A stretch of DNA of 64,000 nt from Apricaphanius iberus (Eukaryota; Chordata; Actinopteri; Cyprinodontiformes; Aphaniidae): the NCBI GenBank assembly GCA_028564705.1, contig JAPXFQ010001502.1, positions 391,001 through 455,000 of the forward strand. The letters are read 5' to 3'. Shown here one piece after another: positions 9,711-29,331 of the stretch; position 1 is the first letter of the stretch; each line of letters starts with the position of its first letter. The translations under genes and the position numbers were made by a program. The notes under the pieces are model-generated. The model was not told the origin of the DNA. It was given only the letters and a program-made list of their open reading frames with translations, and made no database searches.

Positions 9711-11930
9711 GTCTAGGAATGTTTAGTAAACTAGAGTTGGAGGACCTGAGTGGTCTGCTGGGTTGGTATAGTTACAGCAGATCTCCAACATACTTTGGTG
9801 CTAAACCATTTAATTATTTATAAACTAGTAGGAATATTTTAAAGTCTATTCTCTGAGCTACAGGGAGCCAGTGTAAGGAGTTAAGAACTGGGGTGATGTG
9901 TTCTATTTTCCTGGTTCTAGTGTATGTATTTTATAATCTCACGAAGATGGATTGTGGCATAATTTTGTTCTACGTTGCTCTTCCATAAAAAAGACTTACC
10001 ACCAGCTTACAAGTTTCTTGTAGTTCCTCCACTACAGTCCAGATAAAGGTTTTATGGCAGCTGGTAAATTGCTTTTTAACAACACTGACTGATTTTATTA
10101 GTTTAGCAGAAACATTAGTAGATGTATTGTCAACACAATGTAAGAGAGAAGATTGCTGAGACTTGATCATTAAAGACAGACTAAAAACGGTCCATTTAGA
10201 ACAGCTTCTGCTTTATCTGTTGATGTTCGGACTACAGATTTTATTTTAAAGAATAGATCTTTTACATTGGCAACTGGAGATTCAGTTCTTGTTATCTGTG
10301 AACTAAAAACAGATTTATTTTTCACTTAAACATGTATTTTTATTTACATTTCAACAGATTAGATCTCTATAGCCAATATAAATAATGTAATGGTAACAGA
10401 TAAATATTGCCGCATTTCATCAGGGTGAATAAAGGGATATCATATCTAAAAATACTTTATATAAAAGTTCTAAGATGCTATTCAGTTCAGGTTGCAAGCC
10501 TATGTAATTTGCTTTGAAATCCTGATTAAACTTCTATTAAGCGTAATATAAATGGTGGAATTTACCTTACATGTCTTTCAAGAGAAAAATTAGGTGTCTC
10601 AAACTTGGATCTATCACTCTTCATGGACACATTGCTAGGAGCTGCAGATCTGCTTCTTAACTGTGAACTGCAAGCAGAAGTTTTTTGTTATTTTTTCACT
10701 GAAACATTTTTTTTTAATTATGTCCTGTAAGGAAATTTCTTCATCATCTAAGCAAAAAAGGAAAATAAAGTGAGACCTGAAAACACACTGTTGCTGCTTT
10801 GCATGACTTAATTCACGTCTGCAAAACGTAAGAACAAAGATATTGAAGAGTTGTTAAGACTTTTTTTTTTTTTAGATTAATTAGGAGGTTAGCTGATGGG
10901 GTAAAACTGAAACAAAAGCTGTAAGTTGTAGGAGAGTGTATTGCTCATCATTCAGACATATTTAAATAGATATTGTACATTTGTTGACTAAATGAAAGTC
11001 TAGGATCTTGGCTTGACATTAGCCTACCTGCCTTCTTTTATTTATTGTGATAAATGTTTACTGCTTGTCAAAGACACTCTGACCAACTGTGATAACCTGC
11101 CTAATTAAATAAGATAGAGTGCTTGTATAAAAATTAATTAACATTCTGTCTAACATTTTTCATTATTATTAAATCTTTAAAAATATATATAGTTCTGGAG
11201 TAAACAATAATCGATGTTCTTTTTGTTCAATCCCTAAAATGTAGCACTGTATTATTTGTATAACACAGTTAAGGAATTTATAGCACTAAAAAGTAAAGCT
11301 TTGGAGAAAGCAATAACTTTTATCAACATAAACACTGAAAAAATTTTTTGTTCCTAATGCTTAAAATGCATGTAAACGTATGAATTGGGTCTTTAAAATG
11401 TTTCTGATTCTAGGAATGTTTAGTAAACTAGAGTTGGAGGACCTGAGTGGTCTGCTGGGTTGGTATAGTGACAGCAGATCTCCAACAGACTTTGGTGCTA
11501 AAACATTCAGTGTTTTATAAACTAGTAGGAATATTTTGAAGTCTATTCTCTGAGCTACAGGGAACCAGTGTAAGGACTTAAGAACTGGGGTGATGTGCTC
11601 TACTTTCCTGGTTCTAGTGTATGTATTTTATAATCTCAAGAAGATGGATTGTGGCATAATTTTGTTACACGTTAAAAAAAGGTCAATTTTGAAATGCTTT
11701 CATTTAAAAGAATAAATATTTTACAGTGGCAACTGGAGATTCAATCTGTGAACTAAAAACAGATTTTTTTTTCACTTAAGCATATGTTTGTATTTAGTTT
11801 TCTACAGATTAGATCTCTATAGCCGTTATAAATAATGTAATGGTAACAGATAAATATTGTCACATTTCATCAGGGTGAATAAAGGGAGTATCATATCTAA
11901 AAATACTTTATATAAATGTTCTAAGATGAT
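9711..11930. repeat. Local segmental duplications around an NLR exon copy
   Basis: Block 9711-9975 recurs at about 11411-11680, and 10235-10480 recurs at about 11695-11925. Block 10484-10735 recurs at 5283-5530, and 11175-11390 recurs at 5570-5790. The same flanking order suggests repeated unequal exchange or tandem duplication of a unit carrying the NLR N-terminal exon. Segment 10740-11170 is present only in this copy. Confidence 0.75.
10566..10660 (-). CDS. Duplicate NLR N-terminal exon (MKSDRS motif)
   Basis: This copy matches 5366-5460 base for base over 95 positions and keeps the CACAG acceptor and both overlapping donors. It may be an alternative upstream exon of the same gene, part of a second NLR gene, or a stranded duplicate. 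No NACHT exon follows it in this window apart from the one at 2641-4422. Confidence 0.5.
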
Positions 11931-12369
11931 TTTCAAAGACAAACGGGAAATAAAACTCTAACCTTTTAGAGCCTTTATTTATTTTAATAACATTAAACCC
12001 CATAACGAGACATTCTAATTAAAAGAAAGTACAACATCCAGTAGCGTTAAAAGGTCTGGATTTAATGGTTTTAAGTTTTGCTATGTTTTTTTTTCAGATT
12101 TTAAGGAAGATATTTTATATCTTTTCTTATATTTTTTTTTCCAGTCTTTATATCTGAATATAAACTGTAGGAAGGATTTTTTACTTGCTTGTTGAGATAC
12201 GAATCCGATTCATTCATAGATAAACTAGACAAAATGAGGTAACAAGCAACAAGCTGAAAGGCTAATAACATGCGTTTGTCAAAACCTTTTAATGTGGATA
12301 CTTGTGTATCTAGATTTTGTACTGGCTCAGCATTACCTGTGTAACGCCTCACTGGAGGAGCCTATTGGC
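11931..12369. other. Non-coding gap between duplications and the L2 element
   Basis: A/T-rich sequence with no recognisable frame or repeat signature. A minus-strand frame of 83 codons here has no recognisable motif and is treated as chance. Confidence 0.4.
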
Positions 12370-12968
12370 TCCTTCAATTCAATTCAATTCAGTTTATTTA
12401 TATAGCGCCATTTCACAACAGATGTCATCTCAAGGCACTTTACAAAAAGAGTTATTACAATACAATGTTTAGTGTAGAAATTACAGAACCACAGAAGATT
12501 GCGTCGTGGAATTCTCAGCAATCCCTCATACTGAGCAAGCATGCAGCGACAGTGGGAAGGAAAAACTCCCTTTTAACAGGAAGAAACCTCCGGCAGAACC
12601 AGGCTCAGCACAAGCGGTTATCTGCCGCGACCGTCTGTGGCTTGGAGAATACACAACAGAGACACAGAAAGAGCAATAGAACTGATGCACAAGTTTGTTG
12701 CAGGACGTGGAGAATTTTCCGTCACTGCAATGCCATCTTAGTCAGGGTCGTCAAGCAGGGCTAATCCGGAGCACCTACTATAATAGAAAACAGGTTAGTG
12801 CTTGAATTGACAGCACATCATGCAGTTGGGGAGAAGTAGGAGAGAAAGTAGGAACAGACCCTAATAATGTCCTCCAACAGCCTAGCCTAAAGCAGCATAG
12901 CTACTAACATTAACCTGTCTCCTAGCTACTAGGAGACCTGGCTACCAACACTCTGTCTGAGTCCTCCT

Positions 12969-13338
12969 GACCCGTGGACGGTGTAGGGCCGGTAACGGCC
13001 CCCGTCATGCCGGGGTCTTCTCGGAGTCGGGTTGTTTGAGAATGCAGCCCAAAGTGGGTGGTAAACTCCATCTAAGGCTAAATACCGGCACGAGACCGAT
13101 AGTCGACAACTATCTTAAGGAAAAATAGACAGAACTGAGAGGACAGAGTTGAAGAGGGCGAGAAACGTTTAAGAGATAAACGGGTGGGGTCCGCACAGTC
13201 TGCCCGGGGGATTCAACCCGGCAGGTAATGGGCGGCCGCACTGTGCGGGAGGATCCCCTTGAGGGACCTCTCTCCGGCGCTGGCTGGCCCCTGTGGGGCA
13301 CATTTCTTCCGCGGCGGTAAGCCGCGACCGGCTCCGGA
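12969..13338 (+). rRNA. 28S rRNA fragment (5' D1-D2 region), embedded and non-functional
   Basis: The plus strand carries landmark 28S text: CCCGTGGACGGTGT, GGGTGGTAAACTCCATCTAA then GGCTAAATACCGGCACGAGA CCGATAGTCGACAA, AAACGGGTGGGGTCCGC, GGATTCAACCCGGC and CCGCGACCGGCTCCGG. It is much more G+C-rich than its surroundings. Small substitutions and deletions (for example in the AAGTACCGTAAGGGAAAG part) mark it as a decayed copy. It sits in antisense orientation inside the 3' untranslated part of the L2 element, which resumes on either side (CTACCAACACTCTGT / ACCTGGCTTACATTAA). The end coordinates are within a few bases. Confidence 0.93.
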
Positions 13339-13491
13339 TCTTTACCTGGCTTACATTAATCTATCTCTACCTAGCTACTCTACCTCTTCCTATCTCTTCC
13401 TAACTTTTGACACTCTGCCTGACTACTAACATTAACCTGTCTCTTCCTATCTACCTGTCTGACCTGACTCTAACTACCTATAAACATATCT

Positions 13492-15495
13492 CTAACTGTA
13501 AGCTTTGTCAAAGAGGAAAGTTTTTAGCCTAGTTTTAAAGATAGACAAATTGTCTGCTTCACGAACCAACCCTGGGAGCCGGTTCCATAGGAGGGGAGCC
13601 TGATAGCTGAAAGATCTGCCACCCATTCTACTTTTAGAAATCCTAGGAACTACCAGTAAACCTGCAGTCTGAGAGCGAAGGTCTCTGTTAGGAACATATG
13701 GAACAATCAGGTCTCTTATGTATGATGGAGCTAGATTATTAAGGGCTTTATATGTCAGAAGGAGGATCTTGAATTCTATTCTAGATTTTACTGGGAGCCA
13801 GTGAAGAGAAGCTAAAACAGGGGAAATGTGATCTCTTCTTTTAATATTCATCAGAATCCTAGCAGCAGCATTTTGAACTAACTGAAGACTTTTAATTGTA
13901 TTCTGTGGACTACCTGATAATAGACAGTTACAGTAATCCAGCCTTGAAGTAACAAAGGCATGGACTAGTTTTTCAGCATCATTCCTGGACAGGATGGTTC
14001 TAATTTTTGCAATATTCCTAAGGTGAAAAAAGGAAATCCTACAGACTTCTTTAATGTAAGTTCTAAAAGACATATCTTGGTCAAAAATGACACCGAGGTT
14101 TTTTGCTTTATTACTGGAGGCTAATTTAATGCCGTCCAGGTGAAGGGGCTGACTAAGTAGTTTCTTTTTCAGAGCTTCTGGTCCAAAGACGACAACTTCT
14201 GTTTTATCAGAATTTAGAAGCAAGAAGTTTAGAGTCATCCAAGTTTTTATGTCTTCCAGACATGCCTGTAGTCTACCTAACTGATTGGATTCATCAGGAT
14301 TTATGGATAGATATAGCTGTGTATCATCTGCGTAACTATGGAATTTTATCCCATGCTGCCTAATTATTTTACCAATAGGAAGCATATATATAGTAAAGAG
14401 AATCGGCCCAAGCACTGAACCCTGTGGTACTCCGCAAGTAACTATTGAGGTTGAGGAAGATCTATTGTTTACCTGAACAAACTGAAATCTGTTAGACAAA
14501 TAAGATTTAAACCAACCTAGTGCTGTTCCTATTATACCGACACTTTGAAGCCTTTCTATGAGAATATTGTGGTCAACAGTGTCAAAGGCAGCACTGAGAT
14601 CTAACAGGACCAGAATGGTCACCAGTCCATTGTCTGAGGCTATGAGAATATCATTAGTAACCTTCACCAGAGCTGTTTCAGTGCTGTGATGAGCTCTAAA
14701 GCCTGACTGAAACTTCTCAAACAGCTCATTATTGTTTAAATGCTCACATATCTGGTGTGCAACTATTTTCTCAAGAATTTTAGATAAGAAGGGAAGATTA
14801 GATATCGGTCTATAGTTAATTAAGTCGTTTTGATCAAGAGAGGGTTTCTTAAGTAGAGGTTTAATTACAGCAATCTTAAACTCCTGTGGTACATATCCAT
14901 TGACTAAGGATAGATTCATTATATTTAAAATTGGAGCAGCGATCAGAGGGAAAACTTCTTTTAAGAGTTTAGTTGGGATTGGGTCTAAAACGCAAGTTGA
15001 AGGTTTAGATGAAGCTAATAATTTTAGTACATCACAAAGTTCGGCTGCATTAAAGCAGTTTAAGCATATATTAGGTTCCACCATTTTTGAGGCTGCCTCA
15101 TTAACTAAGGAGGAAGCAAGCATATTGGGAAGGTTCCCAATTATCTTATTCTTTATGGAGTCTATTTTATTTATAAAGAATTGCATGAAGTCGTCACTAC
15201 TTAGAGCTTGGGGAATGGTTGGCTCGATAGAGCTATGATCCTGTGTGAGTTTGGCAACTGTATTAAAAAGAGACCTAGGATTATTTTTATTCTCCTCGAT
15301 TAAAGATGAATAATATGCTGTTCTAGCTGTGTGAAGGCTCTTTTTATATAGCAATAAACTATTTTTCCATATTAAAAAGGAATCATGTAAATGCGTGGAG
15401 CGCCATTTTCTCCTTGAACTCTGAATGGGAGGGGCTCGATGAGGAAGACTCGGACAGCCTCCTCCTTTTCCTTTCAGCCATCTCTGCTGCAGCAA
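13492..15495 (-). CDS. Non-LTR reverse transcriptase (L2-like), 667-codon open frame
   Basis: RT motifs appear in order: KPLLKKPSLDQNDLINYRPI near residues 212-231, LLDLSAAFDTVDH at 297-309, GVPQGSVLGPILF at 355-367, and the catalytic YADD at 388-391. The C-terminal region LHWLPVKSRIEFKI and SYQAPLLWNRLPGL follows. In a full element this protein reverse-transcribes the element RNA at the nicked target. The frame is undamaged over 2 kb, so the insertion is fairly young. It lacks the endonuclease part and cannot act alone. The N-terminal 25 or so residues may be flanking sequence. Confidence 0.9.
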   Translation of the reverse strand: MLQQRWLKGKGGGCPSLPHRAPPIQSSRRKWRSTHLHDSFLIWKNSLLLYKKSLHTARTAYYSSLIEENKNNPRSLFNTVAKLTQDHSSIEPTIPQALSSDDFMQFFINKIDSIKNKIIGNLPNMLASSLVNEAASKMVEPNICLNCFNAAELCDVLKLLASSKPSTCVLDPIPTKLLKEVFPLIAAPILNIMNLSLVNGYVPQEFKIAVIKPLLKKPSLDQNDLINYRPISNLPFLSKILEKIVAHQICEHLNNNELFEKFQSGFRAHHSTETALVKVTNDILIASDNGLVTILVLLDLSAAFDTVDHNILIERLQSVGIIGTALGWFKSYLSNRFQFVQVNNRSSSTSIVTCGVPQGSVLGPILFTIYMLPIGKIIRQHGIKFHSYADDTQLYLSINPDESNQLGRLQACLEDIKTWMTLNFLLLNSDKTEVVVFGPEALKKKLLSQPLHLDGIKLASSNKAKNLGVIFDQDMSFRTYIKEVCRISFFHLRNIAKIRTILSRNDAEKLVHAFVTSRLDYCNCLLSGSPQNTIKSLQLVQNAAARILMNIKRRDHISPVLASLHWLPVKSRIEFKILLLTYKALNNLAPSYIRDLIVPYVPNRDLRSQTAGLLVVPRISKSRMGGRSFSYQAPLLWNRLPGLVREADNLSIFKTRLKTFLFDKAYS

Positions 15496-15679
15496 CTAAA
15501 ATGAAGAACATTTAAACAAAATAAATCAGTAACAGGTTTTAATTGGGTTCAGAGATTGTTCTGGTGCATTTCATATGAATTCAAAGTCAAAATGTACAGG
15601 TTGTAAGTTGGGGATATTAATAATATTGTCTCCAGAAGTAAAAAGTCTGACTATAAAGATTCACAGCCACAACCAACCA

Positions 15680-16110
15680 AATTTTATTTATAAAGCACAT
15701 TTAACAATGGCACGGAGGCCAACCAAACTGCTTCACAGGAGATAGTCAGGAAAAAAAGTTCTAAAATATAAAAAAGGCAAATTAAAAATAAGAATAACAA
15801 TAAATTAAAACACAGATTCAGACTGAGTCATGCAGTGCTAAAAGTCAAAGCATAAAGACAAGTTTTTAAATGAGACTTAAAGATAGAAAGAGATTGAGAT
15901 AATCTGATCTGAAGAGATAGGTGATTCCAGAGGGTAGAGGAGCAAACTGCAAAAGTGCAACCAACACGAGTGCTACAACGGAAGAGGTGGTAGTCCGCTG
16001 AGCTAAGACGTCGAGTGGGGACATAAGGGCAGAGCAATTCTGCAATGTATGCGGGTGCCAGGCCATTAAGAGACTTAAAAAACAAACAGCAGAATGTTAA
16101 AGTCAATTCT
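15680..16110 (-). mobile_element. LINE 3' fragment (L2/Rex-like RT tail)
   Basis: The minus strand encodes SLNGLAPAYIAELLCPYVPT, then LWNHLSLQIRLSQSLSIFKS, the C-terminal tail typical of fish L2/Rex1-type RTs. It ends with a TTTTATTTATAAAGCACATT tail at about 15,680. The family is different from the 13-kb element. The conserved middle is shortened and frameshifted. Confidence 0.65.
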
Positions 16111-17414
16111 AAAACAGACGTAGCATAGTTAGACGTGGACGAAATAAAGTAAAATAACGAAAGTACAATTTACCAAATTACGGGTTGTCTTCTACGTTTT
16201 AAGTAAAACATTTTTTAGGCCGGTGTGAAGAGATACAGAGTAAAAAAAATTAAAATAAAAGGTTACCCCCCACCTATCATAGTCCATCGTGATGTTCACC
16301 AATTTGTGGGAAACTTCGCCCAACCCTACTGCCTGGATCATCAGAAAAAGAGAATGCAATACAATATAAGCAACAGTTTATTTAAAGTAAGATGTGCAGT
16401 ATTAATTATGTTGTTCTGTGTAATAATTCTAACCTGCGCTTTTTACTTATCAATGTGATCCAACCACACCAAAGCTCTGAAGGCCATAGAAATGTATTTT
16501 AATAAACACCCTATAAGCCAGGGCTTTCGTTTTTAGTTCCCTCCTCCTTCCTTCTCATAGATCAGGAGCCTGCAACTCCAGTTCTCGAGTTCCGGTATTA
16601 CTATTAATCCAGGCTTTAACTATCCCTATAGTACTTAAAGAAAACCTAACTAAATCTCCAGAAAACTTTCACAAGTAAAAAAAAAAAAAAAAAGAATTTA
16701 GAGACTTCCTATCAGCCGCAAAACTAGAAAGCTCCCAATTGAACCAGAGGATAAAAAGAAATTCCTCCATACAAGCCGTATAATGCATGTTGTATGAGGA
16801 GGTGCACTCCTCTGATTGGTTCAGATATTTTATTGCTTTAACAGGAATAATTATTGGTTCTTGATAGAAAATCTGGATGGCCAAATGTACAAAATCATTA
16901 TAACTTTATGAATCCATCTTTTGATGTTTTTTTGAAGGAATAACGGTCTAAACAATGTTTTTGATTGGATATGCCTTTGCACATTAAATGTAATATAAAA
17001 AAGAAGAAATACAATTTTAAATAAAGAACTAAAAAAATACTTGTATGACATATCTCAGAGAATAATGTTTGGAAATGCTTCTGTTACTTTCTCAATCCCT
17101 GAATGGTTTAGACCAACAATGAAAAAGCAGAATTTAGTTTTTATGCTCATCTAATCCAGAAAGAACTTCTGAAAATCTGCAAAACTGCTGAAACACACAA
17201 TTATTTTAAATCAAGTGCAAAAAAAACAACCAATTTGTTTAGAGCTGCCTTTACTCAACAATCATGGTAAAATAATTATCATCTGGATTACAGCTTTTCA
17301 TTATGTCTCTTTATTGAGCCACTGTACTGTAATATTTCTTTTTTTAAATACAGTGTTAAATCATGTTGGGGTTTTTTTTATCTGTACTCAGCCTGCTGTT
17401 TTTGTAGCTTTTAA

Positions 17415-17438
17415 GTGTGTGTGTGTGTGTGTGTGTGT
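17415..17438. repeat. (TG)n microsatellite
   Basis: Twelve uninterrupted TG/GT dinucleotides. Confidence 0.95.
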
Positions 17439-17535
17439 AGTTGCGATGATGATTTTATTTTTGGTTTTTGTATGGGGGGGATTTTGTTGTCATTTTAAAT
17501 CTGTAAAGGACTTTGATAAACTTTGTTTGAAAAGC

Positions 17536-17560
17536 GATTGATTGATTGATTGATTGATTG
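17536..17560. repeat. (GATT)n microsatellite
   Basis: Six tandem GATT units followed by two AATG units; this may be the tail of a decayed LINE. Confidence 0.9.
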
Positions 17561-19079
17561 AATGAATGTCGACTGTAAAGAAAGGCTTCAGTCGCTCGAC
17601 TCCAACACTATTCCTGCAGCTGAGTGAGCAAAGGGCTAAAACATCACACCTAATTCACTTTCAAAAGTTAAAAATAAAAGTAGTACACGGGAAATGCGCA
17701 AATAGGCAACACTATGTATAGATTCAGCTAATTTATAAACCCGAAGCCTAAAGATTTTAAAACATTGTGGTCTGATGTCTTGCTCAAGTTTCTACTAGTT
17801 CTAGTCACTGATTATATTGACATTTTTCAAATGTAAAAAAAAAAAAAAAAAAAAAAACTTAAAAGATCACGATTTAAGTTCAATATGGCTGCTGAACAAA
17901 ATTCGACCTCTTCCGTTTAGGTTTGTTGGTGCAGGACGGATCTCTCTGCGTAGTTAAAACAAAATGTCTGCTGCTGGTGCTGCTGAGCCGATAAAAAACA
18001 AAAACATGTATGAATGTATCCGAGTTCGCCATCACTAAAAGGAACAAGAACAGTTAGAAACTCACATTTCAGTGATCAGGTTGACTTGTTTTCTTCCACC
18101 TTTGAACTGATCGAAACCAGTCAGCGGACGAGCGACTTTACACGACGCTACGGAAAGCCCCTTTCTGCGGCTGTGAGCTTATGTTTACTTTCGGTTTCGC
18201 TGCCATTAAAAAGGAGTCATCTGAGGTAAACGCAATTTTCATTAATGTGACGACTTATTCTCCTTTTTGTTATTCTCCATTATTCTCAAAAAAAAAAAAA
18301 AAACTCTGCCGTATTTGTACAAGAAATAAAACAACAACAAAAAATAAGATATGTTTATTTATCCTCGAACTTTTAAAAAAAATTAAAAGAGGCAGAAATG
18401 TATTCATGCTTTATCCAAAATGATAGTTGCTACTGTTTATGCGAGCCAAAGTGAGAAACAATACTGAATAGAAATAAAAATAACATAAGGTTTATCAGCT
18501 GTTACCTACATAAATCTCTGCTTATTCTGTAGGTTTTCTGCTAAACTTTCATAATAGAAATGTATTCTGTGTCCTGCATGTCTCATTCCGTCCTAGACCA
18601 GCTTTTTTTCTATCTTATATCACTTTCTGTTTCCTCTTGCTGAAAATTGACTCTTAGAAAGTCCCCCAGACACCAACAATTGTAGCTTACAGGTGAATGT
18701 ACAAATATATGTCTGTAAAATTAAGTTTAAAATGCATTTAATGCCCACTCAAGCGTCAGATTAAAAAATAGTCTTCATACTAAAGCATTTCTAGATAATT
18801 AAATACATTTATGTAAGATAATTAGGGGACGTTGTTCATAAAATAGCATGTTAATTTATTTATTGATTTCTCTTCTGTTCCAACTCTGATTTTCTAAATA
18901 TGATTGCATGGTTATACTATTTTTATCATATAAAAAAAGTAAATATTTTATGAATCTATTGCGGTCTGAATTTTATTGCCTCCTAGTGGACAGCAAGTAA
19001 AAAACTACATTGTAGTGAAACTATTCAATCTTGCCCGTAGTTTTTGTGTATTTTGTCCTGTGCTCTCATATATAATGTA

Positions 19080-20566
19080 TGGAACGCCATAGTGTTCAAA
19101 ATTAAATAAATACAACATTATGAAATATATATGAGCATGAATAAATATTGAATACAAATATAATGTGAGAATGAAATTATTAAAAACTGAAATCATTTCA
19201 AATGCAACGCTCATTTTAAAAATATGTTTCATAATTTTTTTATTTTAGATTATACATTTGTATAATATATATATTTCATTAAATATTTATTTCACTGCAA
19301 TTTACTTCATAATAATATGAAGTTTTTCAAGACATTTTTATTTAATTCCATCAGTTTTTATTCCAATCTCTCTTTTTCCCAAAGTCTGCTTTTATTTCAT
19401 AATTAGGTTTTTCATAATAGTGTTTATTTCAAAAAGCATTTGAAGAATTGAAGTCGTCCGTCAGCCAATCAGAATCAGCGGTTGAGGCCTGGACGCTGAT
19501 TGGCTGGAACTAAGATTAGTCTTTCTGGATTGGATAGCCGTTATTGTGGCTCTGTTAGCAGCTAGCAGCATGCTAAGTAAAGGGTCGGAGCTGCAGGAAC
19601 TTTGTTCAGCTCTGGTTGCTCTAACAGGTCATATTGAGAGGAATAACTTATCATGAACCGTTTCAGAGACCCATCTTGATTCGTCTGGATAATATAATCT
19701 GAAATGATCCCAGGTTCAGCTCTCAGCTGTCTGACAGTAGCACCGGAGTTCTGCTGTTATCTTTTCTGTTTTGTCCAGGAGGAGACGGGAGAGGAAGCCC
19801 TTGTTGGTTGTTAGCTACAGTCAGTTAAAGGGAGATTATTTAAACGTGTTCTGTGTTATTTCTGAAATGTTTTAATGATCGTACCAAACAGCCGACCTGA
19901 GCCTCTTTCCCCAGTCTAATCACGGACACTGCGCCCTGAGCAGCTTTACACCTTGAACACTGGAGCAGCACTGGCTCTTTGGATCAGACATCCCCATTAC
20001 AAAAGTGATCAAATATTCTGCCAGTATTAAAAGAATTATAAAGCCTTACATAAAATCCTAAAGGCATTAAATTCAATAACAGTATTAAACGACTTTAGCC
20101 GGTCCTCGCCATTTTCCTCCTGCAGGAACATCATGTTTAAGCATCAACCAATCAGCATCCAGGTCCCAACAGCTAATTCTGATTGGCTGGCTAAGACATT
20201 ATGTTAAATGGCATTTTGAAATAAATACACCATTATGAAAAAACCTATTATGAAATAAAAGCTAACTTTGTAAAAAAAAAAAAAAAAAAGAAGAGATTTT
20301 TGAATAAAAACTGATTATATTAAATAAAAAAAACTTAAAATAAATTATAGTATGGAAAAAATGGCAGTGGAATAAATATTTAATTAAATATATATAAAAT
20401 ACTAATATGTATTCTAAAATGAAAATATATAAATATTGAGCATTGCATTTTAACAGAATTCCTTTTTTGACTATTTCATTGTCACATTAAATATTTACTT
20501 AATATTAATTCTTGCTGATATTTATTTCATAATGTTTTATTTATTTAATTTTGAACACTTGGGCGT
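19080..20566. mobile_element. DNA-transposon-like element with about 450-bp inverted repeats
   Basis: Left arm 19,080-19,520 and right arm about 20,130-20,566 are reverse complements with moderate divergence. They start at GGAACGCC followed by GTGTTCAAAATTAAATAAAT and end near CCAATCAGAATCAGC / GCTAATTCTGATTGG. The 0.6-kb centre has no recognisable transposase. The target duplication is not resolved, so the superfamily is unknown. Confidence 0.75.
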
Positions 20567-20710
20567 TCCTCATGGGGAGGCAGTCACGGCAGCTTCTAAA
20601 TAAGCAAAACAATTAACTTTTTTATTACCCAGTAGTAGCCAGACAATTTTGTAGGATTTTAAGGAAAATTAGGTTGTTTTACCTTTTATCCCAGCAAACT
20701 AGAGGGTCCC

Positions 20711-20772
<62 letters not shown>
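20711..20772. repeat. (AGAT)n microsatellite
   Basis: About fifteen perfect AGAT units just beyond the 3' end of tmem184c. Confidence 0.97.
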
Positions 20773-20792
20773 TTTCTGTTAATCAGATGTTT

Positions 20793-20798
20793 TTTATT
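20793..20798 (-). terminator. Candidate polyadenylation signal of tmem184c
   Basis: AATAAA on the minus strand, about 290 bases after the tmem184c stop codon and just before the AGAT microsatellite. It is the first canonical hexamer noticed downstream; use is inferred. Confidence 0.45.
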
Positions 20799-21088
20799 GT
20801 GACACAGTTAAAGCTTTCTGAAGGACACCTCAACACTGGGAGAACAAAACCAAAACAACAACCAGCTTCCTTTCTCTCTCCATCAGACACATTTATCAAA
20901 ATTACTCCCTCTGACAGCAAAATACAAATTTTAAACATTTACATCTGAGCTTGATCTTAAAGTTTTACCAGTTTCTAAACAAACATGGCTTTGACATCAG
21001 AGTGTGCTCTTTCTCTGCTTCCATTCATGTTGTCTTCTCTCATAAATTTATAGATGTTAATACTATATCTGACTGTGTTTTTGCTCGG

Positions 21089-28986
<7,898 letters not shown>

Positions 28987-29331
28987 TTACAGGCTCATCC
29001 TAAATCTTAAAAACAATAGGCAGATCTTTAGAGCAGGACAAGAAGCACGTAACCATTGTTTGACTGTGTAAATAAAATTAATTAGAAATCATTATTATTG
29101 ATTAGGTCCATTTATCGTTGTTGTTATTAACAGGATTATAACTTTTTGTGCTCTTGTATCCCTAGATATACAAAAAATATGTGTATCTTTTTACATTATT
29201 TTAGTTGAACCTTTACCCATTTGCACTTGTTCTATTTTACGCTATTAAAAACTGTATAGTTTTAATTTAATTATTTAGTTAAACGAAGAGATATGTCCCA
29301 AAGAATATCTTCAGAAAGCCTGGAAGCTAGG

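Larger units (their letters stand above)
7640..9925 (-). mobile_element. L2-like LINE 3' fragment, split by a second LINE
   Basis: The minus strand at 9563-9925 encodes the C-terminal RT tail ([21 protein letters not shown], then [12 protein letters not shown]). The matching 3' tail, with its TTTTATTTGTATAGCACA signature, is at 7650-7880. The L2 copy at 7881-9560 separates the two halves, so it inserted later. The same family appears on the plus strand at 48.2-49.3 kb. Confidence 0.65.
12370..15495 (-). mobile_element. L2-clade LINE, 5'-truncated, with RT ORF
   Basis: The minus-strand element starts near 15,495 and runs through the RT frame and a long 3' untranslated part. It ends at 12,375-12,400 in short TTCAA/ATTCA repeats next to TTTATTTATATAGCGCCATT, the 3' hallmark shared with the copy ending at 9560. 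The AP endonuclease domain expected upstream of RT is absent, consistent with target-primed 5' truncation. A 28S rRNA fragment interrupts the 3' part at 12,969-13,338. Confidence 0.88.
16111..19079. other. Intergenic, A/T-rich, no gene recognised
   Basis: It contains simple repeats (TG at 17,415-17,438; GATT at 17,536-17,560; poly-A at 17,837-17,859). A short frame starts at 17,964 in a good Kozak setting (MSAAGAAEPIKNKNMYECIR) and stops after about 24 codons. It could be a first exon, but no partner exon was found. The stretch near 16,560-16,600 resembles a common fish dispersed repeat. Confidence 0.4.

Noticed and set aside
13110..13301. Minus-strand 63-codon frame
   Set aside because: It lies entirely inside the 28S rRNA fragment.
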